A stretch of DNA of 64,000 nt from an uncultured Lachnospiraceae bacterium (lineage in GTDB: Bacteria; Bacillota; Clostridia; Lachnospirales; Lachnospiraceae): positions 1 through 64,000 of the forward strand of contig CANRPU010000008.1 in NCBI GenBank assembly GCA_947632555.1. Reading direction: 5' to 3'. Position numbers and translations under genes: made by a program. Shown one piece after another: positions 51,971-61,318 of this stretch (positions are counted from its first letter, which is position 1; every line of letters begins with the position of its first letter). The notes under the pieces are model-generated. The model saw nothing but the letters and a program-made list of their open reading frames with translations. It was not told where the DNA came from and did no database searches.

Positions 51971-53210
51971 GCCAAAAAGTCATGGAAAGCTGTAAGGGAT
52001 CCTCCGTATAGGCCACGGAACCGCCGTTGGCGTTCAGGTAGTCGAAGATCTCCTGCTCGTCTACCAGATGCGCGTTAAAATCCGCGTATACCTCCTCGTC
52101 CGCGCATTTTAACGTCAGCTCCGTCCGGCCCGCGTCAATGCCCCTTTCAAAGAAATCCTCCACCGCGGTTTCCTCATATTCCGTAAAATAGGCCCCTTCC
52201 CTGATATAGTAGTTGGCCGCCATGGCGGCGCACTCAGGCAGGGGGACCACATTGTCGATCACGTGCGTTCTGGAGAGCTGCTCGGTCGTGACGCAGAAGT
52301 AATCGTAATTGACCGCGGGCTGATACGAAACGGCCCCTTCTCCTCCCTCCTCCGTCCGGTAGGAAGCATCCCCCCAGGTGGGATCCATATAGTAACTTTC
52401 CCCGTCCACCCATACCAGGTTCCAGGCATGGCCTTCGCCTCCGTTGACGGTGCCCTTGACCAGGGTGGAATCCACTCCCAGCCGTTCCAAAAGATACTGG
52501 GCCGCTTTGGCGTAGCCCTGGCAGACCGATTCGTGGTTGACCAAAACGGAATAGATATTCTGGCTTTCTTCCGCGTCCTTGCGGTACTCCGTTTCCATCA
52601 CGATGGTATCGTATACATATTTGACCTTGTCGTAATCGGAAGCATCGGAGGCGATCCCTTTCAGGTACGTTTCCGCCTGCGCCTCTATCAGCTTCTGCTT
52701 CTCTTCCCTCTCCTCCGGGCTCATGGTATAAAGGCCGGCGAAGCCCAGCCCGGCGATTTCTCCCGCGTAAGTATAGCGGGTATAGGTGTATCCTCTTACA
52801 AAGAACAGTTCGGGATGGTCGTTCATCACGCACTGAAACACCTTGTCCAGCCGCGCTTCCTCCACCTGCTCCCCCCAGTCCACGGACAGTTCCCCTTCTT
52901 CCAGCATCCTGTTCAGGATATCGTACATTTCCACGTACCAGCACTTTTCCTCTTCCGTCAGGCATTCATAGCAGTAAAGCCCCCAGTGGGCCTCGCCCTG
53001 TGTGATCAGTTCCGGTACTTCCCGCTCCGCCGGCGCCGTAAAAGCCGTTTCTTCCGCCGCCTGTCCCGCAGACAAAGACGGCGCCCTCGCTATCCGTTTT
53101 TCCTGACTGACAACGCAGAATCCCGTCAGAAGGACCAGTATTCCGGCGGCCAGAAGTTTCCCCGCGTTGCGTTTTCTGTTCTTTTTTTCGTATTCCGATC
53201 GATGTGACAA
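51957..53210 (-). CDS. membrane-anchored transglutaminase-like protein
   Basis: A 417-residue protein with an N-terminal membrane anchor (LLAAGILVLLTGFCVV, residues about 19-35). The transglutaminase core shows Cys in NHESVCQGYAKAAQYLLERL, His in NGGEGHAWNLVWVDGESYYM and Asp in DPTWGD, the full catalytic triad. It probably acts outside the membrane as a cysteine protease or crosslinker. The start is a TTG with AAAGGA six bases ahead. It stands between prfC and the Asp23 block. The substrate is unknown. Confidence 0.85.
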   Translation of the reverse strand: MSHRSEYEKKNRKRNAGKLLAAGILVLLTGFCVVSQEKRIARAPSLSAGQAAEETAFTAPAEREVPELITQGEAHWGLYCYECLTEEEKCWYVEMYDILNRMLEEGELSVDWGEQVEEARLDKVFQCVMNDHPELFFVRGYTYTRYTYAGEIAGLGFAGLYTMSPEEREEKQKLIEAQAETYLKGIASDASDYDKVKYVYDTIVMETEYRKDAEESQNIYSVLVNHESVCQGYAKAAQYLLERLGVDSTLVKGTVNGGEGHAWNLVWVDGESYYMDPTWGDASYRTEEGGEGAVSYQPAVNYDYFCVTTEQLSRTHVIDNVVPLPECAAMAANYYIREGAYFTEYEETAVEDFFERGIDAGRTELTLKCADEEVYADFNAHLVDEQEIFDYLNANGGSVAYTEDPLQLSMTFWLVEQ

Positions 53211-53249
53211 AGTAAATCCTTTCCGCTCCTGTCCCCCAGGCGCAGGCCG

Positions 53250-54845
53250 TCAGTTCCGTCCAAACTCCGAAAGCACCAGTCCCTCGTTCCGCTCCAGCGT
53301 CATTCCCACGCTCCACGCGTTGACAAAGAGCAGCAGAGGGTTTCCCTTCAGATCCTGAACCTTTTTCATATCAGAGGTACCGGTCAGCTTCCCGATATCC
53401 AGATCCTTGTTCTCGATCCAGCGGATATGCTCATAGGGAAGAGGCTCCAGACGTATCTCCACATTGTATTCGTTTTCCAGGCGGTATTTCAACACGTCAA
53501 ACTGCAGAACGCCCACCACGCCCACTATGATCTCTTCCATACCGGTATTGTATTCCTGGAAGATCTGAATGGCGCCCTCCTGCGCGATCTGGCTTATTCC
53601 CTTGATAAACTGTTTCCGTTTCATGGTATCCATCTGGCGCACCCGGGCAAAATGCTCCGGCGCGAAAGTGGGGATCCCTTCATACCGGAATTTCTCCCTG
53701 GGCATGCACAGCGTATCCCCGATGGAAAAGATACCGGGGTCGAATACGCCGATGATATCTCCCGCGTAAGCCTCCGAAAGGATCTTTCTCTCATCCGCCA
53801 TAAGCTGCTGCGGCTGGGAAAGGCGCATCACCTTGTCCCCCTGGACATGGCGCACTTCCATGCCGGCGTCAAACCGGCCGGAGCAGATGCGCATAAACGC
53901 GATCCTGTCCCTGTGGGCTTTGTTCATATTGGCCTGGATCTTGAACACAAAAGCGGAAAACTCGCTTTCCACCGGATCGATAAGCCCGATGTCCGCCTTT
54001 CTGGCAAGAGGCGTAGTGGTCATTTCCAGAAAATATTTCAGGAACATCTCCACACCGAAATTCGTCAGGGCCGAGCCGAAAAATACCGGCGTCAGTTCTC
54101 CCGCCCTGACTCTCTCAAGATCAAATTCCGCGCTGGCGCCGTCCAGCAGTTCGATCTCCCCGGTCAGCTTGTCCGCCGCCTCTCCGCCTACAGCGGCAAT
54201 AAGCCTTTCCCGTTCTTTCACCGGCACTTCGGTGGTTTCCCCTTCTTTGGTCCCCTTCTGGGTGTCTGAGTAGAGGAATACCGCCTGCCTGCCGCGGTCG
54301 TAAACGCCCCTGAAGCCTTTTCCTGAGCCGATGGGCCAGTTTACCGGGCAGGTGTCGATCCCAAGCTCCTTTTCGATCTCATCCAGCAGTTCAAAGGTAT
54401 CCCCCGCATCCCGGTCCATCTTGTTGATAAAAGTAAAGATCGGGATCCTGCGCATGACGCAGACCTTGAAAAGTTTCCTGGTCTGGGCCTCCACTCCTTT
54501 GGAGGCGTCGATCACCATGACCGCGGAATCCGCCGCCATCAGCGTGCGGTAGGTATCCTCCGAGAAATCCTGGTGTCCCGGCGTATCCAGTATATTGATG
54601 CAGAATCCGCCGTACTCAAACTGCAGAACGGAAGAGGTAACTGAAATACCTCTTTCCTTTTCGATCTCCATCCAGTCCGATACCGCGTGTCTGGCGGTGG
54701 CCTTTCCCTTGACGCTGCCCGCCAGATTGATGGCGCCGCCATACAGCAGGAACTTTTCCGTCAGCGTGGTCTTCCCGGCGTCGGGATGGGATATGATAGC
54801 AAATGTCCTTCTTCTGTTTATTTCTTTTGCGTAGTTTTCCGCCAC
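53250..54845 (-). CDS. prfC: peptide chain release factor 3
   Basis: A 531-residue GTPase that recycles RF1/RF2. It has RRRTFAIISHPDAGKTTLTE (P loop), DTPGHQDFSEDTYRTL, INKMDRDAGD and the EF-G-like later domains (EYNTGMEEIIVGVVGVLQFD). The GTG at 54845 with GGAGGA is preferred; the longer reading reaches to the deoB stop. Family start residues (EINRRRTFAIISHPDAGKT) match that choice. Confidence 0.95.
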   Translation of the reverse strand: MAENYAKEINRRRTFAIISHPDAGKTTLTEKFLLYGGAINLAGSVKGKATARHAVSDWMEIEKERGISVTSSVLQFEYGGFCINILDTPGHQDFSEDTYRTLMAADSAVMVIDASKGVEAQTRKLFKVCVMRRIPIFTFINKMDRDAGDTFELLDEIEKELGIDTCPVNWPIGSGKGFRGVYDRGRQAVFLYSDTQKGTKEGETTEVPVKERERLIAAVGGEAADKLTGEIELLDGASAEFDLERVRAGELTPVFFGSALTNFGVEMFLKYFLEMTTTPLARKADIGLIDPVESEFSAFVFKIQANMNKAHRDRIAFMRICSGRFDAGMEVRHVQGDKVMRLSQPQQLMADERKILSEAYAGDIIGVFDPGIFSIGDTLCMPREKFRYEGIPTFAPEHFARVRQMDTMKRKQFIKGISQIAQEGAIQIFQEYNTGMEEIIVGVVGVLQFDVLKYRLENEYNVEIRLEPLPYEHIRWIENKDLDIGKLTGTSDMKKVQDLKGNPLLLFVNAWSVGMTLERNEGLVLSEFGRN

Positions 54846-54875
54846 GATCTTTTCCTCCAATATCCTGTACACTGC

Positions 54876-56042
54876 CTAAAGCATGCTTTCCGCCGCGAAA
54901 GCCGGCCGGATCCCGAAATATTCCAATACGGTGGCGCCTATGTCGGCAAAACTGCCGCGGGTACCGCGGTTTCCGGCGCGCACTCCGTTTCCGTACATCA
55001 GGAAAGGCGTGTATTCCCTTGTGTGGTCAGTGGTAGCCAGATAACCCGGATCACAGCCATGGTCGGCCGTTATCATCAGGATATCTTCTTTCCCAAGCCG
55101 GTTCAAAAACGCCGGCAGCCTCCGGTCAAACGCGTCCAAAGCCTTCGCGTAGCCGTCTATATCCCGCCGGTGCCCGTACAGCATGTCGAAATCCACCAGA
55201 TTTACAAAGCACAGTCCCTGAAAATCCCGTTCCATATACTCTTCCAGCCTGTCCATGCCTTCTTCGTTCCCCGCTGTACGGACATATTCCGTGATCCCGG
55301 CTCCCGCGAAGATATCGTAGATCTTGCCCACGGCGATCACGTCCCGGCCGGCCGCCTTTAACTGATCCAGCATGGTAACGGCGGGAGGCTTCAAGGAATA
55401 ATCATGCCTGCCCGCGGTGCGCGTAAAGCTGCCCGGTCTTCCGGTAAACGGCCGGGCGATCACCCTGCCTACGCCGTGGGGTCCCGTCAGGATTTCCCTG
55501 GCGATCTCGCAGTCCTTGTAGAGTTCCTCCAGAGGAACTGTTTCTTCATGGGCGGCGATCTGGAACACACTGTCCGCGGAAGTATAGACGATCAGTTTCC
55601 CCGTCCGCATATGTTCCCTGCCGTAAGCCTCTATGACCTGAGTACCGGAATAGGGCGCGTTGCAGAGCACGCCCCGCCCCGTTCTCTCCCGGAAAGGAGC
55701 CAGCACCTCTTCGGGAAAGCCCTGCGGATACACCGGCAGCGGCTGTTTGGAGCAAATACCCGCTATTTCCCAATGCCCTATGGTAGTATCCTTCCCCATG
55801 GAGGCCTCCCTCATACGGGCATACGCGCCTATGGGTTCTTCTGTTCCCGCGGACTCGGCCCGCGCGCCGTCTATTCTGAAAAGTCCCAGTTTCGCCAGAG
55901 CGGGCAGACAGGGCCTGCCGGAAAAGAACGGACTTTTCACCACCGTGCCAAGCGTATCCGCTCCCGTATCCCCGAAGGCTTCGGCATCCGGCATGGCGCC
56001 CACTCCGAAACTGTCCAACACGATCAAAAACACTCGTTTCAT
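54876..56042 (-). CDS. deoB: phosphopentomutase
   Basis: A 388-residue metalloenzyme of the alkaline-phosphatase superfamily. It has LIVLDSFGVGAMPDAEAFGD with the metal-binding Asp, DTTIGHWEIAG with the phosphorylated Thr, the KIYDIFAGAGITE motif, and ITADHGCDPGY near the end. It interconverts ribose 1- and 5-phosphates in nucleoside salvage. No deoxyribonucleoside genes lie beside it. Confidence 0.95.
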   Translation of the reverse strand: MKRVFLIVLDSFGVGAMPDAEAFGDTGADTLGTVVKSPFFSGRPCLPALAKLGLFRIDGARAESAGTEEPIGAYARMREASMGKDTTIGHWEIAGICSKQPLPVYPQGFPEEVLAPFRERTGRGVLCNAPYSGTQVIEAYGREHMRTGKLIVYTSADSVFQIAAHEETVPLEELYKDCEIAREILTGPHGVGRVIARPFTGRPGSFTRTAGRHDYSLKPPAVTMLDQLKAAGRDVIAVGKIYDIFAGAGITEYVRTAGNEEGMDRLEEYMERDFQGLCFVNLVDFDMLYGHRRDIDGYAKALDAFDRRLPAFLNRLGKEDILMITADHGCDPGYLATTDHTREYTPFLMYGNGVRAGNRGTRGSFADIGATVLEYFGIRPAFAAESML

Positions 56043-56098
56043 TTATGTATCCTCTTGTATTTTCCCTATCTACCAGTGTGAGTATACCATAATCCTTC

Positions 56099-56845
56099 TC
56101 AGTGCACAACCGTGCTGATGATGATATTTTCCGCCGGCTGAGCGGTCTTTCTTTTCACGATATCCTCGATCTGGGCTCTTTCGGCTTCCGTCAGTTCCGC
56201 CGCGTTCACCACCACGTCCACGCTGCCGTCACCGATGCTGACCACCACGTCGGTAAAGCCCTTCGCTTCCAGAAGGATTTCCGCTTCCATCTCCTGCTCC
56301 GCGATGGTAGTCATGGCCACCATGGTATCCACCGCGCTCTGCTTCTGCTCGTCACTCAGGGTCGTGCTGTTGATGATCTCCAGCAGAGTTTCTTTATTCT
56401 TTGCCCGTACCTGCTCTTTCATCATCTTCGCTTCCGCAAGGGTGGCTACGGACGCAGCGCCGGTAAAGACGGCCTCACCGGGTATTTCGCCTTCCGCGGG
56501 CGTTTCCCCCTCTCCGGACGCTATCACCACATCGTCGGGCAGGTAATTTTCCGTAATTTCCTCCACATCAGAATCCAGGCTTTCGATCTCCGTCAGGGAA
56601 ACCTCCTGCAGATCCTCCTCCGACAGATCCAGCAGACCGTCCACGTCCAGATCATAGTCCTCTCCGGAATTGTCCGCGTACAGCTCTTCCCCTCCCGGCT
56701 GGGTAATGGTCTGTACATCGCCGGAGGCCGGTACGTATTCTTCTTCGTCAAGGCTGCCTGACGTGAACTGTAAATATCCCGCGACCGCAATCATAATTGC
56801 CAGTGCAGTAATCATAAGTTGGTTCTTCTTTAAAATGTTTTTCAC
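56099..56845 (-). CDS. spoIIIAH: stage III sporulation protein AH
   Basis: A 248-residue protein starting at a GTG behind AGGGGAG. One membrane helix (residues about 11-28) is followed by an acidic linker and the YscJ/FliF-like ring domain: AKGFTDVVVSIGDGSVDVVV followed by NAAELTEAERAQIEDIV. In Bacillus it binds SpoIIQ across the forespore membranes to form a channel. Last of the spoIIIA genes. Confidence 0.92.
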   Translation of the reverse strand: MKNILKKNQLMITALAIMIAVAGYLQFTSGSLDEEEYVPASGDVQTITQPGGEELYADNSGEDYDLDVDGLLDLSEEDLQEVSLTEIESLDSDVEEITENYLPDDVVIASGEGETPAEGEIPGEAVFTGAASVATLAEAKMMKEQVRAKNKETLLEIINSTTLSDEQKQSAVDTMVAMTTIAEQEMEAEILLEAKGFTDVVVSIGDGSVDVVVNAAELTEAERAQIEDIVKRKTAQPAENIIISTVVH

Positions 56846-56945
56846 CTTATTCTCCCCTTTGCTGGCTGCCCGCCAGTTCTTTTTGCTATTTCATTATATT
56901 AGCCTGTTCATTTCCCTATGCATAATTTGTACCACGCAATTTCCG

Positions 56946-57521
56946 TCAGTTTCCCCCCTGCAGTTTCATGACTTTAACGCGGTTCGCTTCTATCCCGAAG
57001 ATCACTCTGACCGCGTCCAGCAGTTCCATGCTGACATTCCCTTCTCCGGCGCCTTCCGCCAGCACGATGACACCCTCCACTTTTGGAGGAAGCGTTTTTA
57101 CCACATAGGGAAACGACTGCCCGCTTTCGGACAGAAACACCGTATTTTCCGCCGTGTCCTCCGTCTTTATATCCCTTTTTCCGCCTTCCCCGTCCTCCTC
57201 ACCGGTTTCCGAAAGGGAGCGGGTCACGTCCTTTTCCAGTACGGTTTCTTCGGAATCGCTCAGAGTGATCATCACCTTCACCTCTCCCGCTCCCTCCAGC
57301 CGGCTCAGGGTTTCCTCCAAGCGCCTTTCCATTGCCCGCGCGTAATCTTCCTCACTGCCGGAAAGGATCACCGCCGCTTCCTCTTTGGCCCCGTCCGCGC
57401 CGTTTTGCCCGTCTTCCTCCTTTTTGACGGGCAGGGCAATGACCATCAGGAGGATCCCGGCCAATACCACCACCACCAGGTTGGTCTTATTTTGAAAAAA
57501 CGATGTCAGCTTTTCAATCAT
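56946..57521 (-). CDS. spoIIIAG: stage III sporulation protein AG
   Basis: A 191-residue protein with an N-terminal helix (TNLVVVVLAGILLMVIAL) and a conserved C-terminal domain: YARAMERRLEETLSRLEGAG, KVMITLSDSEETVLEKDV and VKTLPPKVEGVIVLAEGAGE. It forms a large ring in the mother-cell membrane. The start overlaps the spoIIIAF stop by eight bases. Confidence 0.92.
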   Translation of the reverse strand: MIEKLTSFFQNKTNLVVVVLAGILLMVIALPVKKEEDGQNGADGAKEEAAVILSGSEEDYARAMERRLEETLSRLEGAGEVKVMITLSDSEETVLEKDVTRSLSETGEEDGEGGKRDIKTEDTAENTVFLSESGQSFPYVVKTLPPKVEGVIVLAEGAGEGNVSMELLDAVRVIFGIEANRVKVMKLQGGN

Positions 57522-57984
57522 GAAGGTCCACCTCTATCCTCTCCACCAGCCTTTCCTCTTCCGGCGTATCCTCGCTGTCCTCTGACGTTTCCCTGCCGTC
57601 CTCCGGCGTTTCTCTGCCGTCCTCCGGCGTTTCTCTGCCGTCCTCCGGCGTTTCCGCTTCCTGCATTTTATTAAGTTGTGATTTAACTTCTTCCAGCGTC
57701 ATCTTTTCCAGCAGGGACCGCGCCTCGGCACCCGTCTTTTCCGCCTCTTCCATTTCCCGCTCCAGCGCCTCATCATAAAATAACACTCGATTTTCAAGAG
57801 GCTCCGCCGTCCCCTTTCCAAAGATCTGCGCAATGGGACCGATCAGCAGCGCCAGTACCATCATACTCATCAAAAGACGTATATATTTCCCGTATACCTC
57901 TGAAGGCCTGAAATGCAGCAGCATCTGCGCGCATACTATGAAAATGCCTGTCTGTCTGATCATCTGCAGCAGAGATTCTCCCAT
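57514..57984 (-). CDS. spoIIIAF: stage III sporulation protein AF
   Basis: A 156-residue protein with two membrane helices (TGIFIVCAQMLLHF; YIRLLMSMMVLALLIGPIAQ) and a soluble domain. Before the C-terminus the coding sequence has three near-perfect 21-base tandem repeats (57596-57658) giving ETPEDGR units, with a degenerate fourth. Such acidic repeats are not usual for the family, which otherwise ends soon after the conserved core. Confidence 0.88.
   Translation of the reverse strand: MGESLLQMIRQTGIFIVCAQMLLHFRPSEVYGKYIRLLMSMMVLALLIGPIAQIFGKGTAEPLENRVLFYDEALEREMEEAEKTGAEARSLLEKMTLEEVKSQLNKMQEAETPEDGRETPEDGRETPEDGRETSEDSEDTPEEERLVERIEVDLHD
57596..57658 (-). repeat. 21-bp tandem repeats in spoIIIAF
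   Basis: Three units of 21 bases, nearly identical (57596-57616, 57617-57637, 57638-57658), with a degenerate copy at about 57575-57595. Each encodes the heptad E-T-P-E-D-G-R. The unit length keeps the frame, so copy number can vary between strains without breaking the gene. Confidence 0.85.
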
Positions 57985-58031
57985 GTTTCCTCCTGCCTTT
58001 CCGCCGGCGGCCGTATACCGGCCGATCCGGT

Positions 58032-58114
58032 CTAAAATCCCCGGTTAGTGGTGTAAGCGAACGCGGACAGCGCTTCCCGGCAGCGTCCGCCTAAAATCCC
58101 CGGTTAGTGGTGTA
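58032..58114 (-). repeat. 24-bp direct repeat at the spoIIIAE 3' end
   Basis: The same 24 bases occur at 58032-58055 and 58091-58114, 59 bases apart. The copy at 58091 encodes the last residues and stop of spoIIIAE (YTTNRGF). The other is downstream in a different frame. A hairpin-forming GCGGAC/GTCCGC pair lies between. Confidence 0.9.
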
Positions 58115-59152
58115 GGCCGCTACGGAAATGGTAACGGCAAACAGCAAAAACGCCGTTCCCGCCGTCTGAAACAGCAGGCGGCTTCCGTTTCCCACTCTGT
58201 CCGCGCAGGCCGTGATCCTTTTATCGCTGACCACCCCCAGCAGTCCGGCCGCCGCCTTTAAGAGGAACGCGGTGAGCAGGATCCGCAAAAGCGGTACGGC
58301 GGCCATGGCCGCCAGCAGCAAAAGCAGCAGGATACCCAGGCTGTTCTTGATGATCACCGCGGAACCGATGACGGTTTCTATCACGCCGTCCGCCGCGTCC
58401 CCGATTCCCGGTATGGCGCCGATGACCTTTTGCAGAGTTCCCGTTTTTACGGAATCTATAGCAGGTGTTATCATTGACTGCAGGGCACTTACGCCCACCA
58501 CCGTGCCCAGCAGGAGTTTCAGGAGGAAGCCGATCCCCTTTTCCATTCCCTCCGCCAGCAGCGTCAGCCTCTCCTCTGTCCACAGCCCGTTTATCACGGA
58601 AAGGAGTACGTAGGCGTATATCAGCGGCAGGATCAGTTTCACCAGTATATTTTCCACGATATAGATGGTCAGGATCAGCACCTGATATCCGGCGGCGGCG
58701 GTCAGTTCGCCCTGGGCCACTCCCACAGACAGGAAATAGGCCGGAATAAATATCCGGATAAATTCCAAAATACGCTCCATAGCCGCTCCCGCCGTCCGCG
58801 AGGCCTCCAGAAAGCATTTCATCAGGATCACCCCCATCAGCAGATAGGTAAAGTAAAAGCCGATATCCGCGATCTGGTGATTCTCAAAGAGCGTCATAAA
58901 ATGCGAAAGCAGCGCCGCCAGGATCCCCAGTACCAGGATCCAGATAAATATCTGTTTCAGCGCCGCCAGATCTCCGGTCAGCCCGTCCACCGCCATGTGA
59001 AAGGCCTCCCGAATACAGCCCCATATATCTCCCCGCAGAAGCCTGGCGAACAAACCTTTCAGATCCGGCGAAGAAGGAAATAACTCCCGCAGCTTCTGTT
59101 CCAGAGCGCCCAGTTCATAATCTTCCCACACCTTGTCCAGCTGTATTGTCAT
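58091..59152 (-). CDS. spoIIIAE: stage III sporulation protein AE
   Basis: A 353-residue polytopic membrane protein with about eight helices (for example FIWILVLGILAALLSHFMTL and ILLLLLLAAMAAVPLLRILL). Conserved GLWTEERLTLLAEGMEKGIG and GAIPGIGDAADGVIETVIGS motifs are present. It is part of the mother-cell export complex. The C-terminus ends YTTNRGF, a stretch repeated 59 bases downstream in another frame, so the original end may have been altered. Confidence 0.93.
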   Translation of the reverse strand: MTIQLDKVWEDYELGALEQKLRELFPSSPDLKGLFARLLRGDIWGCIREAFHMAVDGLTGDLAALKQIFIWILVLGILAALLSHFMTLFENHQIADIGFYFTYLLMGVILMKCFLEASRTAGAAMERILEFIRIFIPAYFLSVGVAQGELTAAAGYQVLILTIYIVENILVKLILPLIYAYVLLSVINGLWTEERLTLLAEGMEKGIGFLLKLLLGTVVGVSALQSMITPAIDSVKTGTLQKVIGAIPGIGDAADGVIETVIGSAVIIKNSLGILLLLLLAAMAAVPLLRILLTAFLLKAAAGLLGVVSDKRITACADRVGNGSRLLFQTAGTAFLLFAVTISVAAYTTNRGF

Positions 59153-59182
59153 CCCATACCACGCCTTTCCCTTTTCCCGTCT

Positions 59183-59569
59183 TTATAAAAATCCCTGTAT
59201 CTGTTCTATCACCGCCAGCAGAATGGGCAGTCCCGCGAACATCACGCTCAGTTTTCCCAGCACTTCGATCTGTCCGGCTACGGAGGAGAATCCGGCATCC
59301 CTGCAGATCCCGGCGCTGAATTCACAGATGTAGGTAATGCCCACGACCTTCAGCAGCGTTCCCAGATAGCCTTCGCCGCCCGCCAGATATTTCCGCAGGC
59401 TCTCCAGCCTCTCCATCACGGAGAACAGGCTCCTCGCCACATACCAGAAAATGAGCAGCGCCGCTCCAAAGCCTATATAGTGCATGTATTCCTGCTTTTC
59501 CCCTTTAAAGAGAAGCGCGAACAGCACCCCCGTGATCCCCAGCATCCCGATCTTGACCACTTCACTCAT
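59183..59569 (-). CDS. spoIIIAD: stage III sporulation protein AD
   Basis: A 128-residue membrane protein with four helices, related to AC. It shows KIGMLGITGVLFALLFKG and VGITYICEFSAGICRDAGFS. It assembles with AE and AC in the sporulation channel. Its start lies 12 bases after the spoIIIAC stop. Confidence 0.93.
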   Translation of the reverse strand: MSEVVKIGMLGITGVLFALLFKGEKQEYMHYIGFGAALLIFWYVARSLFSVMERLESLRKYLAGGEGYLGTLLKVVGITYICEFSAGICRDAGFSSVAGQIEVLGKLSVMFAGLPILLAVIEQIQGFL

Positions 59570-59580
59570 CTTCTCGCCCC

Positions 59581-59775
59581 CTATAAGGAAAACAGCGCCT
59601 GGATCGTTGTAAACAGCTCATATATATAAGGCACGATCCATGTCAGCACCAGGATCAGCCCCGCCAGGCTGAGCAGAAAAGCCTGCTCTTCCCGTCCGCT
59701 GTGCCGCAGGACTTGATTGAGGATGGTCACCAGGATCCCAACCGCCGCAATTTTAAATATCAGACTGACCTCCAT
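59581..59775 (-). CDS. spoIIIAC: stage III sporulation protein AC
   Basis: A 64-residue two-helix membrane protein: IFKIAAVGILVTILNQVL and LSLAGLILVLTWIVPYI, with the conserved basic loop RHSGREEQ between. It resembles EscS/FliQ-like components. Size matches the family. Confidence 0.93.
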   Translation of the reverse strand: MEVSLIFKIAAVGILVTILNQVLRHSGREEQAFLLSLAGLILVLTWIVPYIYELFTTIQALFSL

Positions 59776-59803
59776 GTTTCCTCCTTGGAAGTTACATTTT
59801 GAT

Positions 59804-60319
59804 TTAACATAATACGATCACCAAAAACAGACCGCTGACAATCCCAAGACCCGCCGCCAGCTTTCCCTGCCTTTCCGCCTCCGCTTCCCTTTGGGCAATG
59901 GCGGCGCTCAGCCTGTCCCTGTACTGCTCAATGGCGCGTATCTGCATACGGTTTTCTTCCAATCCGCAGCAGTCCGCGAATCCCAGAAAATTTTCCTTTT
60001 CTCTTTCAGCCACCGGCAGCCTCCGCAGGGCTTCCGACATACTCTCCCTGAAGCATTCCCGAAATCCTCTTTCCCGCTTTTCCATATCCTCATAAACCTT
60101 TTGCAGGGCGCTTCTATAGGGTTCTTCCACTCTTTCGCCCACCCTCTTGCAGCACTCCGGCAGGGCTGCCTTTCCGTAGCTGATCTCACTGATGAACAGT
60201 TCCAGTATCTGCCGCATGGAATAGAGATGCTCCGGTATCTGGTAAAGCCTCCTTCTGTACCAGAACCCCAGCCCGCCGCAGCCCGCCAGGATCAGTCCGG
60301 CGCCTATCCACCGCAGCAT
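59804..60319 (-). CDS. spoIIIAB: stage III sporulation protein AB
   Basis: A 171-residue membrane protein with helices at both ends (WIGAGLILAGCGGLGFWYRR; LAAGLGIVSGLFLVIVLC) and a helical soluble middle (LFISEISYGKAALPECCKRV). The start overlaps spoIIIAA by 16 bases. It resembles GspF-like assembly platform proteins. Confidence 0.93.
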   Translation of the reverse strand: MLRWIGAGLILAGCGGLGFWYRRRLYQIPEHLYSMRQILELFISEISYGKAALPECCKRVGERVEEPYRSALQKVYEDMEKRERGFRECFRESMSEALRRLPVAEREKENFLGFADCCGLEENRMQIRAIEQYRDRLSAAIAQREAEAERQGKLAAGLGIVSGLFLVIVLC

Positions 60320-61257
60320 GGTTTCATCTCCTCATCGTAGATGCCCGCCACTTCCGGACAACCGTCCTTCTTGCGCAGCACTATGTACCTGGAAAACATT
60401 CCTTCCCGTAAAAGTTCCCGCATAAACGCCTTCTTCCCCACATCCTCCATATCCGTTCCGTGTACGGTGGCCAGGATCTTACAGCCGCAGGAGGCCACTC
60501 TGCGCAAAGCCTCCGCGTCCTCCTTCCCGTCCAGTTCGTCAATGGCCACTACCTGCGGCGCCATGGAACGGATCAGCATCATCATTCCATACACCTTGGG
60601 ACAGGCATCCAGCACGTCCGTGCGCATCCCGACATCATTCTGCGCCACTCCCATATAGCACCCCGCGATTTCCGAACGTTCATCCACCACGCCCACCGTC
60701 AGGCCCTCTCCCTGGGGTCCGCCGTCGGATACCTGCCTGACAATATCCCGCAGGAACGTGGTTTTTCCACAGCCCGGCGGAGAAACCAGCAGAGTGCTGC
60801 ACAGCCTGCCTTTCTCGTAAAGACTGGGCAGCAGCCGGTCCGCGGCCCCTTTTTTCTCATGGGCAACCCGGATGTTCAGGCTGGCAATGTGCTTCATGGT
60901 CCGTACCCGTCCGTCCCCTTCCAGCACGGCCTGGCCCGCCACTCCTACTCTGTGTCCGCCTGCCGCCGTCAGAAACCCCTGACGGATCTCGTCTTCATAG
61001 GCGTAAGGAGAATCCCGGCAGATCTGATTCCAGATATCTTTCAGCTCCTCCCCGCTCACCCCGCGGGCCCTGCCCGTTTCCCTTGTCAGATTTCCCTGCC
61101 CGTCCAAAAAATACTCGCCCGCGCGCAGTCTTACAATGATCTGCCGCCCTGTCCGCAGGCGGATCTCCTCCAGTCCGCGGTATTCTTTCAGAGCCTGTCC
61201 CCAAAGCGGCCGCAGGTACGGCGGAAACAGGCACAGGATGCTGTCCGGATTTTCCAC
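60304..61257 (-). CDS. spoIIIAA: stage III sporulation protein AA (secretion-type ATPase)
   Basis: A 317-residue AAA+/GspE-like ATPase. Walker A is LVSPPGCGKTTFLRDIV, then GVVDERSEIAGCYMGVAQND and the Walker B-like VVAIDELDGKEDAEALRRV. The GTG at 61257 has AGGAGGGA four bases ahead. Longer readings run into the terminator upstream. It powers the sporulation channel from the mother-cell side. Confidence 0.95.
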   Translation of the reverse strand: MENPDSILCLFPPYLRPLWGQALKEYRGLEEIRLRTGRQIIVRLRAGEYFLDGQGNLTRETGRARGVSGEELKDIWNQICRDSPYAYEDEIRQGFLTAAGGHRVGVAGQAVLEGDGRVRTMKHIASLNIRVAHEKKGAADRLLPSLYEKGRLCSTLLVSPPGCGKTTFLRDIVRQVSDGGPQGEGLTVGVVDERSEIAGCYMGVAQNDVGMRTDVLDACPKVYGMMMLIRSMAPQVVAIDELDGKEDAEALRRVASCGCKILATVHGTDMEDVGKKAFMRELLREGMFSRYIVLRKKDGCPEVAGIYDEEMKPCCGG

Positions 61258-61318
61258 GTTCTCCCTCCTTCTGCCTAACACTAATATATGGCGTTCTGAA
61301 AGAAAAAGAACCAAAAAA

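Noticed and set aside
57596-57658. Tandem repeats considered as a CRISPR array
   Set aside because: Units abut without spacers and stay in frame within spoIIIAF, so this is a coding minisatellite. No CRISPR array or cas gene was seen in the window.
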